Shown: positions 1 to 7,632 of the stretch, piece after piece
Layout of the letters: each line of letters begins with the position of its first letter
How positions within the stretch are numbered: position 1 is the stretch's first letter
Position numbers and translations under genes: made by a program
Notes under the pieces: generated by a model
What the model saw: the letters and a program-made list of their open reading frames with translations, nothing else
What the model was told of the DNA's origin: nothing
Databases searched by the model: none
Assembly: GCA_026419195.1 (NCBI GenBank)
Contig: JANZZV010000003.1
Span: 1 to 64,000 of the forward strand
Direction of reading: 5' to 3'
DNA length: 64,000 nucleotides
From: Fervidobacterium sp.
Lineage (GTDB): Bacteria; Thermotogota; Thermotogae; Thermotogales; Fervidobacteriaceae

Positions 1-2
1 TA

Positions 3-290
3 ATAAGTGGGATACTGATGGGTAGTGGGATATATCATGAGATAGAAGTAGAGGTAGCGGGGGGAATAATAGACATAGTGATAGAGAACAATGGGGTGGT
101 GTACATAATAGAGTTGAAGGTAGACAGAAGTGCAAAAGAAGCACTTGAGCAGATAAAAGAAAGAAGGTACTATGAAGGTTTTGCAGGTAAGAAATGCTAT
201 TTGATAGGAGTGAATATAGACAGTAATAAGAGGAACATATCGGAATGGGAATATGAGGTGATAGAGTTAGATAAAAATTGTACTTTTTAG
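3..290 (+). CDS. C-terminal piece of a PD-(D/E)XK nuclease-like protein (cut by window start)
   Basis: The frame is open from base 3 and ends at a TAG, so the gene probably begins before the window. An internal ATG at 18 would give only 90 residues with no ribosome site. The visible part holds the PD-(D/E)XK fold core: GGIIDIVI supplies the acidic D, and YIIELKVD supplies the E-x-K about 14 residues later. It then ends with the LIGVN-D pattern common at the C terminus of AAA-ATPase/PDDEXK_9 proteins. In that family an N-terminal AAA domain precedes this nuclease-like domain; it cannot be seen here. The biological role of the family is poorly known. The protein may be intact upstream or already a remnant. 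Confidence 0.6.
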   Translation: MSGILMGSGIYHEIEVEVAGGIIDIVIENNGVVYIIELKVDRSAKEALEQIKERRYYEGFAGKKCYLIGVNIDSNKRNISEWEYEVIELDKNCTF

Positions 291-407
291 GTCTTAAAAA
301 CAATTTATAAGATTTTTTTGAAAAGCAACAATTGATAGTACTTGTTGTATTCAAAGTTGCAAAGCATAATCGAATATTACGAAGAAAGTGAAATATCAAA
401 TACCTAC

Positions 408-436
408 TTGACACAGGGAGTTGTCTATGATATTAT
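408..436 (+). promoter_or_regulatory. Promoter of the tRNA-Lys/Leu/Gly operon
   Basis: TTGACA at 408-413, a 17-base spacer and TATTAT at 431-436, with a TGA just before the -10 (extended type). It lies 28 bases before tRNA-Lys, as expected for a stable RNA promoter. Confidence 0.8.
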
Positions 437-463
437 TCTTATCGGCGCATGTGAGTCGTAGGT

Positions 464-539
464 GACCTGGTAGCTCAGCAGGTAGAGCACCTGACTTTTA
501 ATCAGGGGGTCGCGGGTTCGAATCCCGCCCGGGTCACCA
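464..539 (+). tRNA. tRNA-Lys (anticodon TTT)
   Basis: The acceptor GACCTGG pairs with CCGGGTC, followed by A73 and an encoded CCA. T8 A9, a D arm with GGTAGAG, the anticodon stem CTGAC/ATCAG around TTT, and the GGTTCGAATC T arm are all present. It is the first of three tRNAs in one transcript. Confidence 0.95.
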
Positions 540-548
540 GAAAAAGGT

Positions 549-638
<90 letters not shown>

Positions 639-659
639 AAGAAAAGCTAATTCTGTAAA

Positions 660-734
660 GCGGGTGTAGCTCAGCGGTAGAGCACTTGCTTGCCAAGCAA
701 GGGGTCGCGGGTTCGAAACCCGTCACCCGCTCCA
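660..734 (+). tRNA. tRNA-Gly (anticodon GCC)
   Basis: Acceptor GCGGGTG/CACCCGC, anticodon stem CTTGC/GCAAG around GCC, a GGTTCGAAAC T arm, and an encoded TCCA end. It is the last tRNA before the terminator. Confidence 0.95.
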
Positions 735-740
735 AAATGT

Positions 741-766
741 AGGAGCGTGCAAGCGCTCCTTTTTTA
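741..766 (+). terminator. Terminator of the tRNA-Lys/Leu/Gly operon
   Basis: Stem AGGAGCG/CGCTCCT with a 6-base loop, followed by TTTTT, 7 bases after tRNA-Gly. Confidence 0.85.
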
Positions 767-808
767 TTGAGTGAATCGGTATTAGACAGTGAGTGCATAA
801 AATCATTC

Positions 809-836
809 TTGACGATTTGAGCTTTTATGGTATAAT
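809..836 (+). promoter_or_regulatory. Promoter of tRNA-Leu(GAG)
   Basis: TTGACG at 809-814, a 16-base spacer ending TGG, and a perfect TATAAT at 831-836, 38 bases before the tRNA. Confidence 0.8.
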
Positions 837-873
837 ATTTCATGGTTGTAGCAAGATAAATTTATTTTGGCAT

Positions 874-961
874 GCCGAGGTGGCGGAATTGGCAGACGCA
901 CATGGTTGAGGGCCATGCGGTCATTGGGACCGTGCGGGTTCAAATCCCGCCCTCGGCACCA
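874..961 (+). tRNA. tRNA-Leu (anticodon GAG)
   Basis: Class II tRNA with acceptor GCCGAGG/CCTCGGC, anticodon stem CATGG/CCATG around GAG, a long variable arm and an encoded ACCA end. Confidence 0.95.
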
Positions 962-970
962 AATTCGATA

Positions 971-998
971 AGACGATGGTATGGTCCATCGTCTTTTT
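971..998 (+). terminator. Terminator after tRNA-Leu(GAG)
   Basis: Stem AGACGATGG/CCATCGTCT with a 6-base loop, followed by a run of T. Confidence 0.85.
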
Positions 999-999
999 G

Positions 1000-1019
1000 T
1001 TTCAATCGAACGATTGAAA
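1000..1019. repeat. Perfect short inverted repeat between tRNA-Leu and tmRNA
   Basis: TTTCAATCG, two central A bases, then CGATTGAAA: a perfect 9-bp dyad directly after the tRNA terminator and 47 bases before tmRNA. It could be an operator for ssrA or a second hairpin. No T-run follows, so it is not a second terminator. Confidence 0.5.
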
Positions 1020-1065
1020 AATATCAGGTGTCTAAATTCACGAAGGATAGCAATTTATGATTTGA

Positions 1066-1428
1066 GGGGGCGAACGGTTTCGACGGGGGTAAGCTGTCCC
1101 AGGAAGCGAGTCGAGGTTGCCTGTTGTCCTCGTTAAAAAACAGCAGGAAAAAGATAAGTGCCAACGAATACGTTCCTCTTGCTGCTTAATTAGATAAAAG
1201 CAGCCGTCCGCTACGAAAGTTGGCTGACCTTTCGTAGGTGGGCGTGACCCTGTCAGCCAGGTAGTCAGAATGCGCCTCACGTTCTGAGCTACCTTAGTTA
1301 GTGAGGCTAGCTGTCTTAAAGCCTGTCTGTGGGCGTTAAGATAGCGAAAATCAAAACACAGACTGCGCTCGGAGAAGCCTGGGATGGTTTACTTTCGGAC
1401 GCGGGTTCGATTCCCGCCGCCTCCACCA
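1066..1428 (+). ncRNA. ssrA: tmRNA (SsrA RNA)
   Basis: This 363-base RNA rescues stalled ribosomes: it acts as an alanyl-tRNA and then as an mRNA for a degradation tag. The 5' GGGGGCG pairs with the 3' CGCCTCC ahead of an encoded ACCA, and the conserved GAACGGTTTCGAC element and a T arm GCGGGTTCGATTCCCGC are present. The tag reading frame at 1160-1189 reads ANEYVPLAA and ends TAA, resembling the Thermotoga tag but with Y and P in the middle. It is a single-piece, non-permuted tmRNA. An upstream TATGAT at 1056-1061 is too close to the mature 5' end to be a sure -10. Confidence 0.97.
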
Positions 1429-1464
1429 AAATTCTGAACAGAGAAAATACTTTATTGTTCGTGT

Positions 1465-1500
1465 AAAAGTCCTTGATTTCAGGGACTTTTATTGTTTTTT
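1465..1500 (+). terminator. Terminator of ssrA
   Basis: Stem AAAAGTCC/GGACTTTT at 1465-1490, then ATTGTTTTTT, 36 bases after the tmRNA CCA end. Confidence 0.8.
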
Positions 1501-1574
1501 ATGAGACAGTTGTTAAAATTCTTTAGAAAACTAGCAATTGATGAATAAGTTTGGACGTTTCCATAGAATTTTTG

Positions 1575-1602
1575 TTGATATTTTTGATTGTTAGTTTATA
1601 AT
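1575..1602 (+). promoter_or_regulatory. Promoter of the radical SAM gene
   Basis: TTGATA at 1575-1580, a 16-base spacer and TATAAT at 1597-1602. Transcription would start near 1609 and leave an untranslated leader of about 130 bases, in which I see no convincing small gene. Confidence 0.6.
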
Positions 1603-1741
1603 GTCTTATTAATTAATTGCTGAAAATGTAAAAGGCCCTTTGATACAAAAGCTTTAAATTAAGAAGTTGTTTGGTGAGAAAGTTTTAGAATAATTTATGC
1701 TTCGATAATGTAAAGGCAGATAATAAGGAGGTATTTGCATT

Positions 1742-2692
1742 ATGAGACCTCGGAATATTGAGTTTGAAATTACTACAGCTTGTAATTATTCTTGTTTGCA
1801 TTGCTATTGTAATGCTGGAAAGAAATCGAAAGTTGAGTTGTCCACAGAGGAAATTTTTGAGGTAATAGATCAACTTGTTCAAGCTGAAGTTGAGATACTT
1901 GATGTTGTTGGTGGTGAACCTTTGCTAAGAAATGATCTATTAAAGATATTTTCGTATGCTAAATCTAAGGGTTTGAGTATGATTATGAACACAAATGCTT
2001 CTCTCGCAACAAAGGATTTGGTAAACAAGATAAAAGCTATTGTCCCTGATTTGCATGTTGGTGTTTCACTCGATGGACCTGTTTCCGAAGTGCATGATAA
2101 AATTAGAGGAAAAGGAACTTTCGAAAGCACTATGAAGGGACTTAAGAATTTTCTGGAAGCTGGATTTAATGTTACGGTACTTTTTGTGGTGAATAGGTTA
2201 AATTACAGTTATATTGATGACATGGTTCTATTAGCAAAAGATTTAGGAACAAGTTTGTATGTTGACAGATTTATTCCTGTTGGTCGTGGAATGATAAATA
2301 AGGAATTGTTACTTCCTACACGAGATATGATTGAGCATGTGGCAAATAGGCTTCAGATATTTTTGAAGCGTGAAAACAGTGTTGAGTTATATATTGAGGA
2401 AAATATATTCGGATTGGAAGAATGTACTGCTGGTAGAACACATGCATCAATTCTTGTAGATGGTAATGTGGTACCTTGTGGACATTTTAGGTATAATCCT
2501 GAATATTATGTTGGAAATGTTAATAAAGAACGTTTCATAGATATTTGGCGAAGAATGGAGGAATACAGAAGCAAATTAATACCGCAGAGTTGTTTATTGT
2601 GTGCTTTGAGGGGAAATATTTGTAGTGCTGGATGTTTGGCAGCAGCTAAGTTTTATAAAGCAGATATTGACAGCGTAATTTGTAAAAGATGA
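1742..2692 (+). CDS. Radical SAM/SPASM domain protein
   Basis: A 316-residue enzyme expected to cleave S-adenosylmethionine reductively with a [4Fe-4S] cluster. The cluster motif is C14-x3-C18-x2-C21 (CNYSCLHC), followed by VVGGEPL, the usual GGEP strand. The C-terminal third has the SPASM/twitch pattern: a Cys in ECTAGR, VPCGHF, then CLLC and NICSAGC, which would bind one or two auxiliary clusters. SPASM enzymes modify peptides or proteins, and others act on heme-like molecules; the substrate here is unknown, and no precursor peptide gene is visible nearby. A strong AAGGAGG lies 10 bases before the ATG. The gene stands alone between ssrA and the convergent por operon, so context gives no role. 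Confidence 0.85.
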   Translation: MRPRNIEFEITTACNYSCLHCYCNAGKKSKVELSTEEIFEVIDQLVQAEVEILDVVGGEPLLRNDLLKIFSYAKSKGLSMIMNTNASLATKDLVNKIKAIVPDLHVGVSLDGPVSEVHDKIRGKGTFESTMKGLKNFLEAGFNVTVLFVVNRLNYSYIDDMVLLAKDLGTSLYVDRFIPVGRGMINKELLLPTRDMIEHVANRLQIFLKRENSVELYIEENIFGLEECTAGRTHASILVDGNVVPCGHFRYNPEYYVGNVNKERFIDIWRRMEEYRSKLIPQSCLLCALRGNICSAGCLAAAKFYKADIDSVICKR

Positions 2693-2706
2693 CATGTTAA
2701 AAAACT

Positions 2707-2742
2707 GAAAAAGTCCCATGGCCAATACCATGGGACTTTTTT
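2707..2742. terminator. Bidirectional terminator between the radical SAM gene and porB
   Basis: Stem AAAAAGTCCCATGG/CCATGGGACTTTTT with a 6-base loop. A-runs and T-runs on either side allow it to stop both convergent transcripts. Confidence 0.85.
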
Positions 2743-2754
2743 CTAATGAATTCA

Positions 2755-3777
2755 TTACATTGCATGCTCATCAGTTTGTATATCTTTCTTCACTTGTCCT
2801 TTAACTCTTATTGGTTTGTCTTTTGTAGCTTCTTCAAGTGCAAGAAGTCGCTGATATCTTGTTGTAACGTATTCTTGAAGTTCGTCTATTATTTCTTGTG
2901 CGTCTGGTCTCGAAAGGAATAGTTTGAATCTTCCTTGTGATTTAATGTAATCAGCTACTGGTCGTGGATTTGTTATCTTCTTTGTTACTCTGTAAACACC
3001 TCTTTCGACTTCATACAAAGGCCAGTATAGTGTTTCGATTGCAAGCTTGCTTGTTTCAACAGCTTTATCATCGGAAACTCTCCAAAATCTTACACATGCT
3101 GAATGCGCAGCAATAAATGCTGGCCCATCGAATTCAAGGGCTTTTTCTATTTTTTTCATGAAGTCAATTGGCTCAGAAAGCGCAACCGTGGCAACGTAGA
3201 CATTTTCGTGAGCGGCCATTATTTCAACCATATTCTTTTTGAGTTGTAATTTCCCAGCGAGTTTTTTTCCAACCGGAGCTGTTGTTGTATCTGAACCAGG
3301 AGGTGTTGCGCCAGATCTTTGGTTACCAGTATTCATGTAACCTTCGTTGTCGTAGACAATGTATATAAATTTGTGCCCTCTTTCTACAGCACCAGAAAGT
3401 GATTGTAAACCAATGTCGTACGTTCCACCATCTCCCGCAAAAGCAAAGAATGCAAGTTTCTTATCTTCAGGAATTTCTCCTCTCTTCTTTGCTGCTCTAA
3501 ATGCTGTTTCCACACCACTGATTGTAGCTGCTACGTTTTCAAAAGCGTTGTGAATGTATGGTACATTCCATGCTGTATATGGGAATATTGTTGTGGATAC
3601 TTCAAGACACCCAGTTGCAAGAGCAACTACAGGTTCGTAACCATTTGCCATGGCAGTCATCAGTGCAAATTTTACAACATTCGGTGCTCCACAACCAGGA
3701 CACATTCTGTGACCCGGGGTTATTCCAGGGTTTTTGTCATAAAATAGCTTTGCAAGTTCTATAGCATTTAATGGCAT
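2755..3777 (-). CDS. porB: Pyruvate:ferredoxin oxidoreductase, beta subunit
   Basis: This 340-residue subunit binds thiamine diphosphate in the enzyme that oxidises pyruvate to acetyl-CoA and CO2 and reduces ferredoxin. HRMCPGCGAP near residue 23 supplies cluster-binding cysteines, and AFAGDGGTYDIG (residues about 112-123) with YDNEGYMNTGNQRSG downstream is the TPP-Mg motif. A further Cys, ACVRFW, is in the expected place near residue 228. Length is normal for the four-subunit class. It is the last gene of the porGDAB operon, 15 bases after porA, and ends at a bidirectional terminator. Confidence 0.95.
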   Translation of the reverse strand: MPLNAIELAKLFYDKNPGITPGHRMCPGCGAPNVVKFALMTAMANGYEPVVALATGCLEVSTTIFPYTAWNVPYIHNAFENVAATISGVETAFRAAKKRGEIPEDKKLAFFAFAGDGGTYDIGLQSLSGAVERGHKFIYIVYDNEGYMNTGNQRSGATPPGSDTTTAPVGKKLAGKLQLKKNMVEIMAAHENVYVATVALSEPIDFMKKIEKALEFDGPAFIAAHSACVRFWRVSDDKAVETSKLAIETLYWPLYEVERGVYRVTKKITNPRPVADYIKSQGRFKLFLSRPDAQEIIDELQEYVTTRYQRLLALEEATKDKPIRVKGQVKKDIQTDEHAM

Positions 3778-3792
3778 TTAGTACACCTCCTT

Positions 3793-4968
3793 TTATTCTC
3801 TAAGCCCAAGGTATCTTTCTTCATCAGCAATCAAATAACCTTTAAAGGCGTCTTCGAATGCTTGTCTGATATGTTTCGGTGTTATATCTCTTCCACCAAG
3901 ACCATACACATAGCTCCCAAGTTGGGGTCTAACTGCTACTTCGTAAAGTGCTGACTTGATAGTCTCGTAAAGTGGTGCTTCTGAACCAAATGAAACTGAT
4001 CTATCGAGAACTATAACAGCCTTTCTTCCATTTAATATTCTTTGATATTCTTCTTTCGGGAATGGCCTAAACATCCAAGGCTTTACAAGTCCTACTTTTC
4101 TGCCTTCTTTTCGCAGTTCGTTAATTGTGTGTTTGATTGTTCCAGCTGTGGAACCAAGGGCTATCATAATATATTCAGCATCGTCTGCCATGTATTCATC
4201 AACAAGATCGTATTTTCTACCAGAGATTTTTGCAAAATCTTCTGCTACTTGTTTGAAAACTCTTGGAACGTGTTTCATCGCTTCAATTTGTTGCCTTTTG
4301 TGCTCGAAGTAATAGTCGTACAAGTCAAGTGGACCGTATGTAACTGGTTTCGAAGTATCAAGTAATGAATACATCTTTATAGGTTTTCCAACAAATTTTT
4401 TAACTACTTCATCATCAAGCGTTTCAACAACTTCAACACTGTGAGATATAATGAATCCATCAAAGTTCACCATTACCGGCAATCTGACATCTGGATGTTC
4501 TGCTATTCTGTAAGCCATCACTGTAAAATCGTAAGCTTCCTGCACATTTTCTGCCCACAATTGTATCCAACCACTGTCTCGTTCGGCCATGGCATCGCTA
4601 TGATCACAATGGATATTGATAGGTCCTGAAAGCGCTCTATTTGCAACTGCCATGACTATCGGGAGTCTTAAAGAAGCTGCTATGTATACAACTTCGTGCA
4701 TTAATGCAAGACCAACAGCCGCAGTTGCAGTGAATGACCTTGCCCCTGCTGCTGCTGCACCAACAAGGGCACTCATCGCTGAGTGTTCGCTCTCCACTGG
4801 AATCATTTCAGTATCAACAGCACCATCAGCAACGTATTTTGCAAAATATTCCACAACAGGTGTTTGCGGAGTGATTGGATAAGCTGCTACAACGTCAGGA
4901 TTTATTTGCTTCATCGCGTAAGCTATTGCCTCTGCACCCGTAATAGCTTGTTTTAAAGGCATTTTCAC
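3793..4968 (-). CDS. porA: Pyruvate:ferredoxin oxidoreductase, alpha subunit
   Basis: This 391-residue subunit carries the pyrimidine-binding and transketolase C-terminal-like domains of the pyruvate oxidoreductase. Recognisable stretches are AYPITPQTPVVE near the N terminus and VESEHSAMSALVGAAAAGAR. The C-terminal swivel domain includes ALGSTAGTIK, KVGLVKPWMFRPFP and VLDRSVSFG. A GGAGGTG ribosome site precedes the ATG. It lies 6 bases downstream of porD, and the order matches that known in Thermotoga maritima. Confidence 0.95.
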   Translation of the reverse strand: MKMPLKQAITGAEAIAYAMKQINPDVVAAYPITPQTPVVEYFAKYVADGAVDTEMIPVESEHSAMSALVGAAAAGARSFTATAAVGLALMHEVVYIAASLRLPIVMAVANRALSGPINIHCDHSDAMAERDSGWIQLWAENVQEAYDFTVMAYRIAEHPDVRLPVMVNFDGFIISHSVEVVETLDDEVVKKFVGKPIKMYSLLDTSKPVTYGPLDLYDYYFEHKRQQIEAMKHVPRVFKQVAEDFAKISGRKYDLVDEYMADDAEYIMIALGSTAGTIKHTINELRKEGRKVGLVKPWMFRPFPKEEYQRILNGRKAVIVLDRSVSFGSEAPLYETIKSALYEVAVRPQLGSYVYGLGGRDITPKHIRQAFEDAFKGYLIADEERYLGLRE

Positions 4969-4974
4969 ACCTCC

Positions 4975-5325
4975 TTATTCTTCAGCAAAGTCAGTTTCAG
5001 GTTTCATTATTATTGCTCTCTTTTCTTCCGGAGCAGGCTGTTTTGTCTTTGGATCTATACTTTTTGGACAAACATTTGCACAAAGTCCACAACCTTTGCA
5101 ATAGTAATAGTTATATCCTCTCATTTTTGGCTTTCCGTCAACAATCTCAACCACGATAGCCTGATCTGGACAGTACAGCCAGCACTGCATACAATGAATA
5201 CAATTTTCCGCTTGGTAGATAGGTCTCATTACTCTCCATGTACCCGTTTTGTACACTTTGGCATTTCCTGGTTCAATTATAAGACCTCCGATTGGTAAAT
5301 CTCTCCATCCTTTGAGCTCAGCCAT
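4975..5325 (-). CDS. porD: Pyruvate:ferredoxin oxidoreductase, delta (ferredoxin-like) subunit
   Basis: A 116-residue two-[4Fe-4S] ferredoxin subunit that carries electrons from the TPP site to external ferredoxin. Both clusters are visible as CIHCMQCWLYCP and CKGCGLCANVCP, each with the CxxCxxCxxxCP pattern. The N-terminal half (to about residue 40) is the family extension that docks on the other subunits. It overlaps the end of porG by 8 bases, which suggests translational coupling. Confidence 0.95.
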   Translation of the reverse strand: MAELKGWRDLPIGGLIIEPGNAKVYKTGTWRVMRPIYQAENCIHCMQCWLYCPDQAIVVEIVDGKPKMRGYNYYYCKGCGLCANVCPKSIDPKTKQPAPEEKRAIIMKPETDFAEE

Positions 5326-5893
5326 TGCATATCACCTCTTCGTACCCTCTGTGCAAGGCTCTTATATTTTTCTGAACCACTTGTTCACCAAATTTTTTCA
5401 AAAACATGTCGCTGATCTTATCTTCAACATATTTAAGTTCAATTATGCCTGTTACTTTCGCAATAGCACCAAGCATAACCGTATTTGGCGTACCTCTACC
5501 GAGTTCTTCAAGAGCAATATCAGTCGCCTTTACAACGCAGATCTTTCCTTTAAAACCCGATTTTTTTCTTACCCATTCTGGTGTTCTTACTGTGTTTACA
5601 ATAAGAATAGTTTCTTCGTTTGTACCAGCAAGTATGTCCGGATTACCCAAAAGTGTATCGTCGATAACAACAACAAGGTGAGGAGTTTCAACCGAGGAAT
5701 GGAGTAGTATAGGTTCATCTGATATCCTGTTGAACGCTTTCATCGGAGCTCCAGTTCTTTCTGCACCATATTCTGGGAAAGCTTGCACATATTTTCCCAT
5801 GTCGAGTGCCGCTTCTGCAAGCATTTGTGAAGCGCTCTTTGCACCCTGACCTGCCCGACCATGCCATCTGACTTCGAAAATGTTTGCAGGCAC
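5318..5893 (-). CDS. porG: Pyruvate:ferredoxin oxidoreductase, gamma subunit
   Basis: A 191-residue subunit of the 2-oxoacid oxidoreductase gamma family. It opens with EVRWHGRAGQGAKSASQML, the typical G-x-GGQG-like segment, followed by FPEYGAERTGAP. The gene starts at GTG, 8 bases after AAAGGAGG, and is the first gene of porGDAB. The same family includes 2-ketoisovalerate enzymes, but the operon order and the lack of a second set of genes favour pyruvate as substrate. Confidence 0.93.
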   Translation of the reverse strand: MPANIFEVRWHGRAGQGAKSASQMLAEAALDMGKYVQAFPEYGAERTGAPMKAFNRISDEPILLHSSVETPHLVVVIDDTLLGNPDILAGTNEETILIVNTVRTPEWVRKKSGFKGKICVVKATDIALEELGRGTPNTVMLGAIAKVTGIIELKYVEDKISDMFLKKFGEQVVQKNIRALHRGYEEVICNG

Positions 5894-5971
5894 TGTAGTT
5901 ACCTCCTTTCAAAAATTAAAGTTTTTTGTTTGATACCTCTTTCACAAGTATATCTAATATCCAAGACAACA

Positions 5972-5997
5972 CCCCGAGATGCTCACGCACCTCGGGG
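5972..5997 (-). terminator. Stem-loop after the GH57 gene
   Basis: Read on the minus strand: CCCCGAG, an inner TGC/GCA pairing around GTGA, then CTCGGGG followed by TGTTGT. The T-run is weak, so termination may be partial and could let GH57 transcripts run into por. Confidence 0.55.
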
Positions 5998-6028
5998 GAG
6001 TATTGAAAATGGTTGCAAATTAAGAAGA

Positions 6029-7630
6029 TTAAATCTTTAGGTACATTTTATAATCTGCATCTGGAAAAATGTCGTCTACGTATTCTAATCTCTGTAACTC
6101 CCCTACATTAATATTACCACTTTTGAGCATATCGTACAAGTTTAAGAATCGTTTAACATGCGTTTTGGTTCTGTTAACAGCATATTCCACACTTGTTCTA
6201 GTCGTCATGATGAATGCCCAGTCGCTTGATTGAGCCAAGAGTAATTCACGCGCCATTTGATTTAAAACACGTATTTTAATTGGATCAGTTTCTTGAGAAT
6301 GTATTTTTGCCATCTCGGTCATTTTTTCCACAAGTTCATGCAAATGAGGATAAATCCAGTCATTTGTACCGTTCAACCAAACTTCGTTATATCCATTGGC
6401 ACCCCAACTTGATGCCGCAGGTGTTAGTATTTGGACTTTTTCAATCCAGTCCACAACATCGCAAGCTCTTACAGGTCTCAATTTCTGACTTTTCATGACC
6501 TCTCTCATAAAGTACTCTATGAAGAAAGGACCTTCAAACCACCAATGACCAAATAACTCAGCATCAAAAGGCGCAACAATTATTGGTTCAAGACCATCAA
6601 AAAGATTCATCAAATATTCAACCTGGGATTCTTTTTTCCTTAGAAAATCTTTTGCATGTTCGTAAGCAACGAATTTTGCTTCATCAATATCATAAAAATC
6701 TTTCTTATCAAGAGGTGTGTCTTTTGACGTGATCTTATGATATTTTATGCCCGTGTTCATCCGTACACCACTTGGATCAATGTATGGCTTTATGTAGTCA
6801 TATTCTCTATCAAAACCTATATCCCTGTAAAATTCCCTGTACCTGGAGTCACCAGGATAACCTATTTGTGCACTCCAAACTTGTTCTGAGCTTTCCGGAT
6901 CTCGTGCAAAGACAAAGACATTATTAGGTGTAATAACAGGTCTGTAAACCCCGTATCTTGGTCGTTCATCTGCATACCAGAGTCCGTGAGAATCTACAAA
7001 GAAATATTCCAATCCGTATTCTGATAAGTATTTATCAAGTCCTGGAAAGTAAGCACACTCAGCAAGCCATATTCCTCTGGGCTTGACTCCGATGTGTCTT
7101 TCATACGTTTTTACCGCCTGCTCAAGTTGAGCTCTGATCGCTTGTGGGTATTGCTCCATAAATGGTAAATAACCATGTGTAGCATTACACGTTATTATAT
7201 CTAAATATCCTTTTGAGAAGAATTCTTTAAAACCATTCAACAAATTTCTTTGATAGACATCCCTGAAAAGATGCAACGTTTCTTCAAAAAAGTTTTGGTA
7301 ATACTTTGCCATTTTATGTTTCAGCGGATGTTCAATTTGTGTTCTGTTAACTTCTTTTCTTGAAAGTTCCAGCAATTTTTCAAGATGCTTCTCATACTTA
7401 ACTTGCAGATCCGGATTTGCGAGCATTTCCATCAAAGGAGGTGTTATGGACATCGTCAGTTTAACAGATATTTTCTCTCTTTCAAGGGTTCTAAACATTC
7501 TTAATAGTGGAATGTATGTTTCTGTCATTGCCTCAAACAACCAATGCTCTTCCAAGAAAAACGGATATTCTGGATGATGCACGTAGGGGAGATGTGCGTG
7601 AAGTACAAACATTATTTGTCCGCGTGGCAT
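6029..7630 (-). CDS. GH57 glycoside hydrolase, probable 1,4-alpha-glucan branching enzyme (AmyC-like)
   Basis: This 533-residue protein matches the GH57 group that contains Thermotoga AmyC and archaeal branching enzymes, and probably forms alpha-1,6 branches in intracellular glucan. Visible GH57 regions are FVLHAHLPYVHHP at the N terminus, IWLAECAYFPG with the likely nucleophile Glu near residue 185, and PFDAELFGHWWFEGP with the likely acid/base Asp near residue 355. The C-terminal helical DUF1957 domain includes SSWGANGYNEVWLN. There is no signal peptide, so the enzyme is cytoplasmic. It starts 2 bases after the DUF4912 gene and is cotranscribed with it. Hydrolysing amylase activity has also been reported for the family, so branching is likely rather than certain. 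Confidence 0.88.
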   Translation of the reverse strand: MPRGQIMFVLHAHLPYVHHPEYPFFLEEHWLFEAMTETYIPLLRMFRTLEREKISVKLTMSITPPLMEMLANPDLQVKYEKHLEKLLELSRKEVNRTQIEHPLKHKMAKYYQNFFEETLHLFRDVYQRNLLNGFKEFFSKGYLDIITCNATHGYLPFMEQYPQAIRAQLEQAVKTYERHIGVKPRGIWLAECAYFPGLDKYLSEYGLEYFFVDSHGLWYADERPRYGVYRPVITPNNVFVFARDPESSEQVWSAQIGYPGDSRYREFYRDIGFDREYDYIKPYIDPSGVRMNTGIKYHKITSKDTPLDKKDFYDIDEAKFVAYEHAKDFLRKKESQVEYLMNLFDGLEPIIVAPFDAELFGHWWFEGPFFIEYFMREVMKSQKLRPVRACDVVDWIEKVQILTPAASSWGANGYNEVWLNGTNDWIYPHLHELVEKMTEMAKIHSQETDPIKIRVLNQMARELLLAQSSDWAFIMTTRTSVEYAVNRTKTHVKRFLNLYDMLKSGNINVGELQRLEYVDDIFPDADYKMYLKI

Positions 7631-7632
7631 AT

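Noticed and set aside
872-1060. Plus-strand frame over tRNA-Leu(GAG)
   Set aside because: It is a translation of the tRNA gene and its terminator.
1038-1280. Minus-strand frame over tmRNA
   Set aside because: It is antisense to ssrA and has no ribosome site.
1501-1548. 15-codon frame MRQLLKFFRKLAIDE as a possible peptide substrate for the radical SAM enzyme
   Set aside because: It lies upstream of the predicted promoter and has no ribosome site.
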